Counted from the stretch's first letter, positions 17,210 to 25,730 are shown. The stretch is DNA of 64,000 bases from Dermacoccus abyssi (GCF_034541975.1 NZ_JAVYJM010000001.1), one strand, 5' to 3'. Notes: generated by a model not told the origin, from the letters alone. Translations and numbers: made by a program.

Positions 17210-18406
17210 ATGCGAGCACTCACCTGGCAGGGCCAGGGCAAGGTCTCGGTCGAGCAGGTCGCCGACCCGAGCATCCAGGAGCCCACCGACGCGATCGTGC
17301 GCGTCACCTCGACCGCGATCTGCGGTTCGGACATGCACCTCTACACCGTCCTCGCGCCGTTCCTGACGAAGGGCGACATTCTCGGCCACGAGTTCATGGG
17401 CATCGTCGAGGAGGTCGGCTCGGGCGTCACGAACCTCAAGCCCGGCGACCGCGTCGTCGTGCCGTTCAACATCTCCTGCGGCCACTGCTGGATGTGCAGC
17501 CGAGGCTTGTTCGCGCAGTGCGAGACGACGCAGAACGTCGACCAGGGCACCGGCGCGAGCCTGTTCGGCTTCACGAGCCTGTATGGTGCGGTGCCCGGCG
17601 GCCAGGCGGACTACGTCCGCGTGCCGCACGCCGATTTCGGCCCCATCAAGGTGCCTGAGGCCGGCGAGGACGAGCGCTACCTCTACCTGTCCGACATCCT
17701 GCCGACCGCGTGGCAGGGCGTGCAATGGGCGAACGTGCGCCCCGGCGACACGCTCGCCGTCATGGGTGCCGGCCCCGTCGGTCAGCTCGCCGTCGCGAGC
17801 GCGCAGTACCTGGGGATCGAGGACGTCATCGTCGTTGACCGCGTGCCGGAGCGCCTTGAGCGCATGAAGGCCCGCGGCGCCCGCACAATCAACCTCGACG
17901 ACCTCGACGGCTCGCAGGTCAGCGCCGTCGGCGACGCGGTGCGCGACCTGACGGACGGGCGCGGTGCGGACGGCGTCGTCGAGGCCGTCGGCATGGAGGC
18001 ACACGGCAACCCGGTTGCCGCTGCGGGCCTGTCGGCCGTGAGCAAGCTGCCGTCGGCGATCTCGGAGCCGCTCGCGAAGAATGCCGGCATCGACCGTCTC
18101 GCCGCGCTGCACGCCGCGATCGACAGCGTCCGCCGCGGCGGCACCGTCTCCGTCTCCGGTGTCTACGGCGGCGCGCTCGACCCGATGCCGATGATGCAGA
18201 TGTTCGACAAGGGCATCGCGATGCGCATGGGCCAGTGCCACGTCAAGCAGTGGACCGGCGAGCTGCGAGACGTGCTCGTCGACGCCGACCCGTTCGGCGT
18301 CGAGCAACTCGCGACTCACCGCGTCGGGCTCGACGAGGCGGCGACGATGTACGACGTGTTCCAGAAGAAGCAGGACGGCTGCCAGAAGGTCGTCCTCAAG
18401 CCCTGA
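17210..18406 (+). CDS. zinc-dependent alcohol dehydrogenase
   Basis: 398 residues. Catalytic-zinc ligands lie in STAICGSDMHLY and GHEFMGIVEEVGSG; the structural-zinc region is CGHCWMCSRGLFAQCETT. The NAD site is VMGAGPVGQLAVASAQYLG. Length and the long region GFTSLYGAVPGGQADYVRVPHAD match the glutathione-independent formaldehyde dehydrogenase-like subgroup, though substrate specificity cannot be read. ATG 17210 is preceded by GAGGAGAAAC. Confidence 0.92.
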   Translation: MRALTWQGQGKVSVEQVADPSIQEPTDAIVRVTSTAICGSDMHLYTVLAPFLTKGDILGHEFMGIVEEVGSGVTNLKPGDRVVVPFNISCGHCWMCSRGLFAQCETTQNVDQGTGASLFGFTSLYGAVPGGQADYVRVPHADFGPIKVPEAGEDERYLYLSDILPTAWQGVQWANVRPGDTLAVMGAGPVGQLAVASAQYLGIEDVIVVDRVPERLERMKARGARTINLDDLDGSQVSAVGDAVRDLTDGRGADGVVEAVGMEAHGNPVAAAGLSAVSKLPSAISEPLAKNAGIDRLAALHAAIDSVRRGGTVSVSGVYGGALDPMPMMQMFDKGIAMRMGQCHVKQWTGELRDVLVDADPFGVEQLATHRVGLDEAATMYDVFQKKQDGCQKVVLKP

Positions 18407-18479
18407 CGCACTGACGGCCTGGGATCGGGTCGGCGTCCACCGAGACGCTGGGCCACCCGGCCGCCCGGCCACCACAGGC

Positions 18480-18537
18480 TGGCGGGTAACTCACTGGTAG
18501 GCGCGCGGTTAGGCGCCGACCTGTGAGTTACCCGCCA
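18480..18537. repeat. hairpin repeat A, copy 1
   Basis: Arms 18480-18494 and 18523-18537 (TGGCGGGTAACTCAC and its exact complement) with a second inner GGCGC/GCGCC pairing. It is clearly related in sequence to copy 2 at 19294-19347; the two bracket the HEAT-repeat gene. Could serve as a terminator of the alcohol dehydrogenase gene. Confidence 0.8.
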
Positions 18538-18615
18538 TCGTGCGTTCTACGTCCCGGCGGCGCCGCCTGGAGTGCTGCGCGGAATAGTGCGGGCGCGACG
18601 GGCGCTGCAGTGAGC

Positions 18616-19257
18616 ATGACGCCCGAGCAGTACGCCGCGAACATCGCCCGCGCCCTCGACGTGCAGGATCAGTCGGTGCGGTTGCAGGCCGCGATGGCGG
18701 CGGGCACACATCCGCATCCCGATCTGTTGGAGACGCTCGTGCGTCGCTGCGGCGTCGAGCCCGACTTCTTCGTCCGCGAGACCCTCGCCTGGGCGCTGAC
18801 GCGCCTGCCGGCTGACGACGTCCTGCCGCGCGTTCAGCGCGAGCTGGCGTCGAAGAACATCCAGGCGCGCACGCAGGCGTTGCACGTGCTGTCGAAGGTC
18901 GGCGACGAGCGCGCATGGCCCTGGATCACGCCCGAGTTCCTGCACGACGCCGACGACGATCTCGCCCGCACCGCCTGGCGCGCGGCCGCCGCGCTGGCCC
19001 CGGAGAGTCAACATGGCTCTCTCGCTGACGAATTGGTCAAGGAGTTCGGCCGTGGTGACGCCGGCACGCAGATGGCGTTGAGCGTCGCATTGCTTGGTCT
19101 CGGCGACGCCGCCGTCCCAGCGGTCACGTCGGCAATCCGGAGCCAAGACGCGGCCGTCACCGAACATGCTCGCGCGACCGACCTGCTGCGCACCCGCCCC
19201 GAGCTCGCGTTCGACGGCGCCGTCGAGGAAGCCAAGCGCATCGTCGCGATGGGTTGA
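18616..19257 (+). CDS. HEAT-repeat protein
   Basis: 213 residues of paired amphipathic helices: SVRLQAAMAAGTHPHPDLLETL, FVRETLAWALTRLPADDVLPRV, NIQARTQALHVLSKVGDERAW and GTQMALSVALLGLGDAAVPAV, a HEAT/PBS-lyase-like solenoid usually involved in protein-protein contact. ATG 18616 is used; GTG 18610, two codons upstream, is equally possible. Cellular role unknown. The gene is isolated between two hairpins of one repeat family. Confidence 0.82.
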   Translation: MTPEQYAANIARALDVQDQSVRLQAAMAAGTHPHPDLLETLVRRCGVEPDFFVRETLAWALTRLPADDVLPRVQRELASKNIQARTQALHVLSKVGDERAWPWITPEFLHDADDDLARTAWRAAAALAPESQHGSLADELVKEFGRGDAGTQMALSVALLGLGDAAVPAVTSAIRSQDAAVTEHARATDLLRTRPELAFDGAVEEAKRIVAMG

Positions 19258-19293
19258 GCGCGTCGGCCCCGCCCCCGGCCATGCGACGGGAGA

Positions 19294-19347
19294 GCGGGTA
19301 ACTCACGGGTAGGCACGCAACGACGCGCCGACCCGTGAGTCACCCGC
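19294..19347. repeat. hairpin repeat A, copy 2
   Basis: Arms 19294-19310 and 19331-19347 pair over 17 bases with one mismatch. Compared with copy 1, both arm and loop sequences are conserved (GCGGGTAACTCAC at the left, GTGAGT-ACCCGCCATC at the right). At one stem position copy 2 forms a C-G pair where copy 1 has a mismatch. Confidence 0.8.
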
Positions 19348-19745
19348 CATCCCATCGACGAAGGTGACGCAGCGGCCGCCCCATCCCCCAGAGCTTGCAA
19401 TCACAACGCCTGGGGCCGCTCAGCACCAGGCCGGCCTGTCGCCGTCGGTGCGGTGCCTCGCCGTCGATGACATTGCACAGCAGGGTGCTGGTGAACTTCA
19501 CCTCGAATGTCGCGGCGGCATGCAGTGTAGTGAGCGTCACACGTGAATGATCCTTGTTCTTTTTGGCCCGTAGGTGGCGCCCTGAAGGCGCCTCGGGAGG
19601 GACGCCACACATGGCGGTCACCACCGACCAACCTGGACAGCTGGGGTCAGGCCGCGTCAGGGCGATCAGGCAAGGCGAGGCGCCCGAGCGGTCCAGCGGG
19701 GCGACTCGTCCGACGGCTCACCAGCGGAGCGCAGCGAATGTCAGT
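19348..19745. other. gene-free stretch, possibly relic sequence
   Basis: About 400 bases with locally lower GC (around 19540-19570) and no supported gene. The minus strand can be read as a short peptide-like run (TTLHAAATFEVKFTSTLL near 19460-19540) without a start context. A small inverted repeat GGCGCC-CTGAA-GGCGCC lies near 19574-19590. I recognise nothing further. Confidence 0.3.
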
Positions 19746-20228
19746 TCAGCGCAGCGTCGCGGCCGCTTCGGCGTGGGCGGCGACGAGGCGTTCGAGCTGG
19801 CTGTCAGCGCGCACGATGAGGTCGTCGAGTTCGGCGACGTCGATGCGCGCATCGTCGGTCGCGAGCACGCGCAGGCCCTCCCAGCCGGCCCGCTTGCCAC
19901 GAACGGCCGACAGCAGCGCCTCGAGTTCGAGCACGTCGCTCAGCGGGGAGCGGCGCACGAAGCGGCCGTTGAGTTTCACGCGGCTGACGGTCTCGCCGAC
20001 GCTCAGCGCGAGCTGCGCGAGCCGCGCCTCACCCACCCCGAGCGCGTCGGCCATGACGCGCAGGCGTGCGCGGTCCTCGGCGATCTCCCGCGTCAGCGTC
20101 GCGAGCACCTTCCGCGTGCGCGCCGAACTCTGCGAGCGCGACGCGCGCTCGAACAGGTCGAGCCCACCCTTCGATGCGGCCCAGTGATGAGCGACGTAGC
20201 TGGTGACGAACTTGTCGCGCGATTCCAT
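19746..20228 (-). CDS. conserved actinobacterial protein of unknown function
   Basis: 160 residues, mostly helical and charged: MESRDKFVTSYVAHHWAASKGGLDLFERASRSQ, then LTREIAEDRARLRVMADALGVGEARLAQLALSVGETVSRVKLNGR. The pattern suggests a four-helix, possibly ferritin-like bundle, but metal ligands are not convincing. The second of two adjacent ATG codons (20228) is preferred because AGGAGG lies six bases upstream of it. Confidence 0.75.
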   Translation of the reverse strand: MESRDKFVTSYVAHHWAASKGGLDLFERASRSQSSARTRKVLATLTREIAEDRARLRVMADALGVGEARLAQLALSVGETVSRVKLNGRFVRRSPLSDVLELEALLSAVRGKRAGWEGLRVLATDDARIDVAELDDLIVRADSQLERLVAAHAEAAATLR

Positions 20229-20377
20229 CATCGACCTCCTGCAGGTCTGCGAGAACGGGTGCCACCGTCAGCCTAGGAGGTCACCGTGCGCGCGACCAGC
20301 CCCACGCAACACGGTCGATGTCGGAATTTCGTCATGGTTAATTTCCTTGTGTCGCAACATGTTGGCAAGGTATCCGC

Positions 20378-21073
20378 ATGTCGTCCCACCCGAGCACCGA
20401 TGGAGCCGCACACCTCCGTCTGGCGACGGGTGAGGAGTCGAGGGGCGCGCCCGCACCCCGCGCATTGCGCGTCACCCTCGTCGACGACGACGCCCTCGTC
20501 ATGGCCGGTTTTCAGGCACTCCTCTCGCCCTACACTGCACGCGTCGAGGCGACGTGCAGCCGCGGCGTACCCACCGAACTCACCGACGTCGCGCTCTTCG
20601 ACTGCTTCGCCGCCCCCGAGCCGGGGTGGGCGACGCTGGCGCGCCTGCGCGACACAGCCACCGTCACGCGCCTCGTCGTCTACACCAACGACCCTCCGCA
20701 GGCGCACGTCGGCGCGCTCACCGACTTCGGCGTCGCGGGCATACTGACGAAGCACGCGACGGCCGACGAGCTCGTCACCGCACTCGAACGCGTCGCCCGC
20801 GGCGAGCGCATCGTCGACCCCGCGTTCCCCGTCGAGCTGGGTGACGACTGGTGGCCCGGGCGCGCCGAGGGGCTCACCGAGCGAGAGGCGCAGGCCGTCA
20901 CGCTCATCTGCCGCGGCCTGCCCAACGGCGCGATCGCGAACGAACTCAACGTCTCCCTCAACACGCTCAAGAGCTACATCCGCTCCGCCTACCGCACCAT
21001 GGGCGTCGCCTCCCGCAGCGAGGCGGTGCTGTGGGGCGTCGCGCGCGGACTGCACGTCGACGGCCGGTCCTGA
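20378..21073 (+). CDS. NarL/LuxR-family response regulator
   Basis: 231 residues. The receiver has the acidic cluster Asp36-Asp38 (VTLVDDDALV), phosphoacceptor candidate Asp75 (DVALFDCF), Thr103 and Lys125, so it is probably phosphorylatable. The LuxR helix-turn-helix is residues about 165-225 (GLTEREAQAVTLICRGLPNGAIANELNVSLNTLKSYIRSAYRTMG). No sensor kinase lies nearby. A 10-bp palindrome CAACATGTTG at 20355-20364 just upstream of the start is a possible autoregulatory site. The HTH is closely similar to that of the next gene, suggesting a tandem duplication. Confidence 0.9.
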   Translation: MSSHPSTDGAAHLRLATGEESRGAPAPRALRVTLVDDDALVMAGFQALLSPYTARVEATCSRGVPTELTDVALFDCFAAPEPGWATLARLRDTATVTRLVVYTNDPPQAHVGALTDFGVAGILTKHATADELVTALERVARGERIVDPAFPVELGDDWWPGRAEGLTEREAQAVTLICRGLPNGAIANELNVSLNTLKSYIRSAYRTMGVASRSEAVLWGVARGLHVDGRS

Positions 21074-21236
21074 CGCGCTCACCACTTTCCAGCATGGCGC
21101 CGCGCACCGGCGGTCCATCAGGCAGCCGACGCTTCACCTCCTTGCGGGTGTGGCGCGAAACACGGTGAGCGACAACACTTTTCATCACCACCGACACCTC
21201 ACGACCCTTGATCGTCGGATCGCTCGAAGGAGAGCT

Positions 21237-22667
21237 GTGCCCCGCCTCACGGTCGCCGTCGTCGCACGTAGCGAGCTGTTCGGATGCGGCGCGATGGCGG
21301 CTCTCGACGCGTTCGGCGTCGCGACACGCCTCGTGCTCGTGCGTGGCCCGGGCCTGCGCGCCGATTTCGCGCTCGATGCCGACGTCGCCGTGCTCGAGTG
21401 GAACGAACCCAACCGCAACGCCTGGGATCAACTGCGCGCGCTGCACGCCGCGAACCCGACGACGAAGCTGCTCGTGTCGTCGCTGCACACCGACGATGCC
21501 GCCATCAGCCGGCTCCTCGCGCGCGGCGCGTCGGGAGTCGTCGGACGGTCGGCGAGCGCCGCCGATCTGCGCGCCGGGGTCGATGACGTGGTCGCGGGTC
21601 GAATCGTCCGCCCCGCGGTGCTTCGACCCTCCCCCACGGACGCGCGGCCGACCGTCCCCTCCGACGGGCTGACCGCACGTCAGGCGCAGATCGTCGATCT
21701 CATCTGCTCGGGCATGCCGAACGCGCAGATCGCCGAGCGCCTGCACCTGAGCGTCAACAGCATCGAGTCACACATCAGAGGCGCCTACCGCGCGATGGAC
21801 GTGCAGACGCGCCCTCAAGCCGTGTTGTGGGGTCTGGCGCGCGGCTACGGTGGTCATGTGTCTGACGATCACTGGCCGCCAGCCGCGGCCCCCACCTCAT
21901 CATCCGGCTCGCCGACGCACCCAACCGATGACGACGAGTCGCAGGCCCGTGACCTCGCCGACTGGCTCGCCGAACAAGCCGACGCGGGCCTCGAGGGCGC
22001 GGACGAGGCAGCCATCCGCGACGTCATCGGCGCGATGATCGAGCACCCTCGGTTTCCGTGCCTCGGAGCGCGTTCGGCGCTGAAACGCGACGGCGCGCTC
22101 GTCCGCGTCTTCGACGACATGACCGATGACGCGTGTCTCTCAACGCTCAGCGCTGAGCTGGCTGACTTCGCCGCGATCGAGCGTGGCCCGCGCGAGTTCG
22201 GCTCGTTCATCGCCGTCTTCCGTCGCCCGCGGGCGGGTGACGAGCGGGAGTTCGAGAACCTCCTGTGGGGCATGCTGCAGCGATTGCACGATCGTGACGA
22301 CGCGCCGTGGGCCGAGCGCGTGTCACCCGACACGACGTCACCACACTTCAGTTTCAGCCTCGGCGGCGTGCCGTTCTTCCTCGTCGGGTTGCATCCGCGG
22401 GCCTCGCGCATCGCGCGCCGTGCTCCGCTGACGACGGTCGTGTTCAACCTGCACGATCAGTTCGAGCAGCTGCGAGCTGACGGCGGCTTCGACCGGATGC
22501 GCGACGCGATCCGCCGCCGCGATGCTGCGTTGCAGGGTTCGATCAATCCGGTCGTCACCGATCATGGACGCTCGTCGGAGGCGCGTCAGTACTCTGGGCG
22601 GCACGTGGAGGACGACTGGCGTGCCCCGTTCACCGCGCACCCTTCGAAGGAGAATTCTGATGACTGA
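21237..22667 (+). CDS. LuxR-type regulator fused to a YqcI/YcgG (GntA-like) domain
   Basis: 476 residues from GTG 21237, which follows GAAGGAG. Residues 1-115 are a degenerate receiver: no acidic pair at strand 1, Glu54 where the phosphoacceptor Asp is expected, Ser81-82 for Thr and Arg104 for Lys. Residues about 140-205 are a LuxR HTH. A Pro/Ser/Thr-rich linker follows. Residues about 230-476 match the YqcI/YcgG family: HPRFPCLGARSALKR (Cys275), HFSFSLGGVPFFLVGLHP and LQGSINPVVTDHG. Family member GntA is a heme-dependent N-hydroxylase of a guanidino amino acid. An internal GTG at 21858 could start a separate enzyme, but no stop separates the parts. Confidence 0.82.
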   Translation: MPRLTVAVVARSELFGCGAMAALDAFGVATRLVLVRGPGLRADFALDADVAVLEWNEPNRNAWDQLRALHAANPTTKLLVSSLHTDDAAISRLLARGASGVVGRSASAADLRAGVDDVVAGRIVRPAVLRPSPTDARPTVPSDGLTARQAQIVDLICSGMPNAQIAERLHLSVNSIESHIRGAYRAMDVQTRPQAVLWGLARGYGGHVSDDHWPPAAAPTSSSGSPTHPTDDDESQARDLADWLAEQADAGLEGADEAAIRDVIGAMIEHPRFPCLGARSALKRDGALVRVFDDMTDDACLSTLSAELADFAAIERGPREFGSFIAVFRRPRAGDEREFENLLWGMLQRLHDRDDAPWAERVSPDTTSPHFSFSLGGVPFFLVGLHPRASRIARRAPLTTVVFNLHDQFEQLRADGGFDRMRDAIRRRDAALQGSINPVVTDHGRSSEARQYSGRHVEDDWRAPFTAHPSKENSDD

Positions 22668-23328
22668 CCCGCGACGCCCGCGCTCCCCCCACCCGCCGAC
22701 GCCGCGGCCGCCGTACGCGGGCGGCCCCGAAGCTCCCGCCGACGGTTGGTCGCGCATCGCCCCGCAGACGGGGGTGCTCGTGCCGCTGGCGGCCGGCCAG
22801 GTGCTCGAGGTCGTCGACCCGTGCGGTGAGCAGGTGAGCGACTTCTACGCCGTCATGCAGGGCGACATCGCCGAGTGCTTCTCGGCGGGGCGCACCGTCG
22901 ACTACAACAACACGTTGTACCCATCGACGGGGCACCGGTTGTGGAGCAACCGCAGCAGCGTCATGGCGACGATCGTCGCGGACTCGGTGGGCATCCACGA
23001 CATGACGGTGACGCCGTGCAGCCAGCAGACGTTCGACATCCTCTACCCCGAGTTCGACGGCGCCCCGCACCCGAGTTGCTTCGCGAACCTGTGCGGCGCG
23101 CTCGAACCCGTCGGCGTCGCGCCCGACCACATCGGCACGACGCTCAACATCTTCATGGACGTGTGGACGAGCCCCGACGGTGAACTGCACATCGACCCGC
23201 CGCCGACGCAGGCGGGTGACGTCTTCGCCATCCGCGCCGAAGCCGACCTGTTCGTCGGGCTGACGGCCTGCTCGGCCGAGAAATCGAACGCCGGCGTCTG
23301 CAAACCCATCGACTACCGGGTGCGCTGA
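22660..23328 (+). CDS. DUF1989 / urea carboxylase-associated family protein
   Basis: 222 residues. Typical segments are DPCGEQVSDFYAV, VDYNNTLYPSTGHRLWSNRSS, TPCSQQTFDILYPEF, CFANLCGAL and the Cys-rich end TACSAEKSNAGVCKPIDYRV. Characterised members of DUF1989 include the carboxyguanidine deiminase subunits CgdA and CgdB, so a role on guanidino or related nitrogen compounds is plausible. ATG 22660 is preceded by AAGGAG and overlaps the end of the fused LuxR-YqcI gene by eight bases, so the two are probably co-translated. Confidence 0.85.
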   Translation: MTDPRRPRSPHPPTPRPPYAGGPEAPADGWSRIAPQTGVLVPLAAGQVLEVVDPCGEQVSDFYAVMQGDIAECFSAGRTVDYNNTLYPSTGHRLWSNRSSVMATIVADSVGIHDMTVTPCSQQTFDILYPEFDGAPHPSCFANLCGALEPVGVAPDHIGTTLNIFMDVWTSPDGELHIDPPPTQAGDVFAIRAEADLFVGLTACSAEKSNAGVCKPIDYRVR

Positions 23329-23469
23329 GGCGCTGACGTCGCACCGGCCCGGTCAGCGAAAGTGGTGAAACAGGCGGCCGTTCAGGCCCCGTCGGGGCTC
23401 AGGCGCTCCGAGCAGAATGAGCATCGAGATGGCCCATGGTGTGTCACGACCACGCGAGATAGCGCGCGT

Positions 23470-24006
23470 TCATGACCCAACATCCTTGGGTGGGGAGGCG
23501 TTGTGCGCCGACACTGCGCTCCGATGGTCAGGAGAACGTGACGCCCGACCCGCCCATTTGGTGCCGTCCTTGATAAAGGACGCGACGTTGAGCGTCACGG
23601 TTGTCGTGCCCTAGCCGTCGACAGTCACGAGGTCACTGAGCGACACGGGGGCCGGGTTGGCGCTGCTCGTGCCGGAGGAGTTCGTGAGTGAGATGCCGAT
23701 GTACGTGTTGCAGTCCTGGGCTATTGAACTGGCAGGACCACTGCAGCCGCCGTTCGGCGTGCCGGCTGTACCGGAGCCCGCGACGCCGGTGCCGCCCGTC
23801 AACGCGTAGCTCTTGCCGTTCGTCAGGTTCATCGTGCCACCGGCGCTCGTGTTGAACGCGAAGAACGCCGAAGCAGGCAGCGGACGGCCCTTAATGATCT
23901 GCGAACACGGGTCCGCCGCCATTGCCGGAGCCGCGCTAGCGACGGCAATGGCGGGGAGGCTCCAGGCGGCGCCCCGAGCGACGGCGCGGCGGGTGGGGTG
24001 CGACAT
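23470..24006 (-). pseudogene. Tat-exported small protein interrupted by TAG
   Basis: ATG 24006 (GGAGG eight bases upstream) starts a twin-arginine signal peptide: TRRAVARGAAWSLPAIAVASAAPAMAA. The mature part is small and Gly/Ser/Thr-rich (FFAFNTSAGGTMNLTNGKSYALTGG). The frame meets TAG at 23611-23613, but the next 45 codons to TGA 23470-23472 look like coding sequence (TTTVTLNVASFIKDGTKWAG). The gene is therefore probably cut short by a nonsense mutation. The shorter 131-residue product might still be exported. Function unknown. Confidence 0.65.
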
Positions 24007-24037
24007 GTATCCTCCAGCGGGCGGTCGAGGCGTTTTT

Positions 24038-24051
24038 TTGAGTCAACTCAA
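24038..24051. promoter_or_regulatory. inverted repeat upstream of the Tat-exported gene
   Basis: TTGAGT and ACTCAA separated by two bases, beside a run of seven T, 32 bases before the ATG of the minus-strand gene at 24006. A possible regulator site or the tail of an upstream terminator. Confidence 0.3.
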
Positions 24052-24149
24052 GATGACGCATTCCTGTCTCGCCCCCTGCGCAACGGAGTGCCACGCCCCT
24101 GTGATGTACGACGCAACCGCCCCCTCGAGCGTACTCGACAGGGCGTGCT

Positions 24150-24805
24150 TCATGCCCCCGAGCGCCCCGTCGTCACGCGCCAGCGCAGGTTCGTCGGCAG
24201 CTCCTCGAGCAGGCGCAGCCAGAGCTCCGACGACGTCGGGTAGCTCGGCACCGCGTGCCGAAGGACGCCGATCGGCACCTGGCCGACGATGGCGACCGTC
24301 GCCGCGTGGACGAGTTCGGCCGTCTGGTGGCCGACGAACGTCGCGCCGGGCAGGCACCCGGTCTCACGGTCGACGACGATCTTGGCGCTCCCACACCGTC
24401 GTCACGCAGCAGAGCCGTGCCCGCGGCGCTCGCGAACGGCACCGCGACGGTGACGACGTCATGCCCCGCTTCGCGCGCCTGAGCCTCGCTCTAGCCGACC
24501 GCCGCGACCTGCGGGTCCGTGAACACGACCTGAGGGACGGGAACGTCACGCGGCGGCGGCGTCTCGTGCGCGCCGGCGAGTCGGGCGCCGAGCACGCGCG
24601 CCTCGTACTTGCCCATGTGTGTCAGCGGCGCGCCGCCGCCGGCGTCACCGATGGCGTGCAGCCAGGTCGGCAGGCGCCCGGCGCGCAGGTCGTCCGCGTT
24701 GACGCCGACCGCGTCGAGACCGACGTCGTCGAGGCGCGGGCGACGGCCGGTGGCGAGCAGGAGTTCGTCGGCGACGATCCGCTCGCTGCCCGATTCATCC
24801 GCTCG
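24150..24805 (-). pseudogene. 3' fragment of a pyridine nucleotide-disulfide oxidoreductase
   Basis: On the minus strand the C-terminal half of a flavin disulfide-reductase-like protein can be followed: SERIVADELLLATGRRPRL, LHAIGDAGGGAPLTHMGKYEA and PQVVFTDPQVAAVG. It is broken by TAG 24491-24493 and then by a frameshift near 24388, after which GCLPGATFVGHQTAELVHAAT and LWLRLLEELPTNLRW finish the dimerisation domain. The FAD-binding N-terminal half is absent; the fragment begins where the pirin fragment ends. Non-functional. Confidence 0.85.
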
Positions 24806-25276
24806 CTAGCGGCACGCACTCGGGCGCGTGATGCTCGAACGCGCGGGCGCCGTCGCGGTCACGTCGGGCAGTGCCACCCAGAGCTGGACGCCGTGCAGCG
24901 TCTCGGTGCCGGGCGTCGAGACCTCGGAGTGGACGATGCCGCGGCCGCTCGTCATGAGGTTGACCTCGCCGGGGCGGACGACGGCGTGCGCACCACCAGA
25001 ATCATGGTGTTCGATGGCGCCCTCGAACAACCACGAGACCGTCTGCAGCCCGGTGTGGGGGTGCGGCGGCACGTCCATGCCGGCGCCGCGTTCCGGGCCG
25101 TAGTGGTCAACGAAGCACCACGCCCCGACGAACGAGCGGTCGCGGTGCGGCAGGGTGCGTCGCACCTCGAGGGCACGCAGCCCGCCGAGCGGAACCTGGC
25201 GGGGTGAGAGAACCTGAACGACGCCCTCGACGGGGCGTTCTGCGGTGGGCGCCTCGTTCGCCTGGGCGACGATCAC
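24806..25276 (-). pseudogene. truncated, frameshifted pirin-family protein
   Basis: The N-terminal cupin of a pirin is clear: SFVGAWCFVDHYGPERG, MDVPPHPHTGLQTVSWLFEGAIEHHDSGG and RGIVHSEVS. Near 24850 the frame shifts; the expected FEHHAPECVPL continues in another frame, and the sequence then runs directly into the oxidoreductase fragment. The second cupin of about 130 residues is missing. It is part of a deletion scar. Confidence 0.8.
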
Positions 25277-25730
25277 ACCTGCAGGGTCGAGTCCACCGGC
25301 GGCCCTGACGTCGGCGTCGGCGCCTGACGTGCGGGCACCGGCGTCGCGGGTAGTGGTCCGACGAGCGCCGTCGCGTGGGTATGGCGGGTGGGTGTTGTCG
25401 TGAACACCGTCGCCCTTGATGGCGGACGGTTAGGCGCCGGCGCCAGCGTGATGCGTGGTGTTGGTGCGGGCGCCTGTGTCCTGGGTGTCGTCGAGCATTT
25501 CAGCGGTCCCTGATGTCGACCGTCAGCCCCGACGAATGGGGCCCTCATGCCACCCAAGCACCCACGGTGTGCAGGAGCAACAGTCGGCCGATCGTTGTGG
25601 ACGAAAATCGCAGTTGGGTCGCTCTGCACCGTTAGGAGGGAGGGCGTGGGAACCGTCGCGCCGCGCGGGCTCGCTACCGCTCACTCGCGCGTCGCCCCTC
25701 CCAAATCCCCAACCTGTCATGCCGCAGAGA
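25277..25730. other. gene-free stretch with one dispersed repeat
   Basis: No credible gene: the readable frames are Pro/Thr/Ala-rich without family resemblance or ribosome sites. It contains a single 19-nt repeat unit (25596-25614) and continues the decayed region on its left. Confidence 0.45.
25596..25614 (+). repeat. dispersed TGTGGAC repeat, locus 5 (single unit)
   Basis: TGTGGACGAAAATCGCAGT, 18 of 19 bases identical to the first unit at 15363-15381. Intergenic, far from the other four loci. Confidence 0.75.

Noticed and set aside
23611..23613. TAG as a recoded (selenocysteine- or pyrrolysine-like) codon
   Set aside because: Selenocysteine uses TGA, and no pyrrolysine system is expected in this lineage; a plain nonsense mutation is simpler.
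25273..25629. 118-codon Pro/Thr-rich minus-strand frame
   Set aside because: No ribosome site, no family, overlaps the pirin remnant and the dispersed repeat; treated as non-coding.
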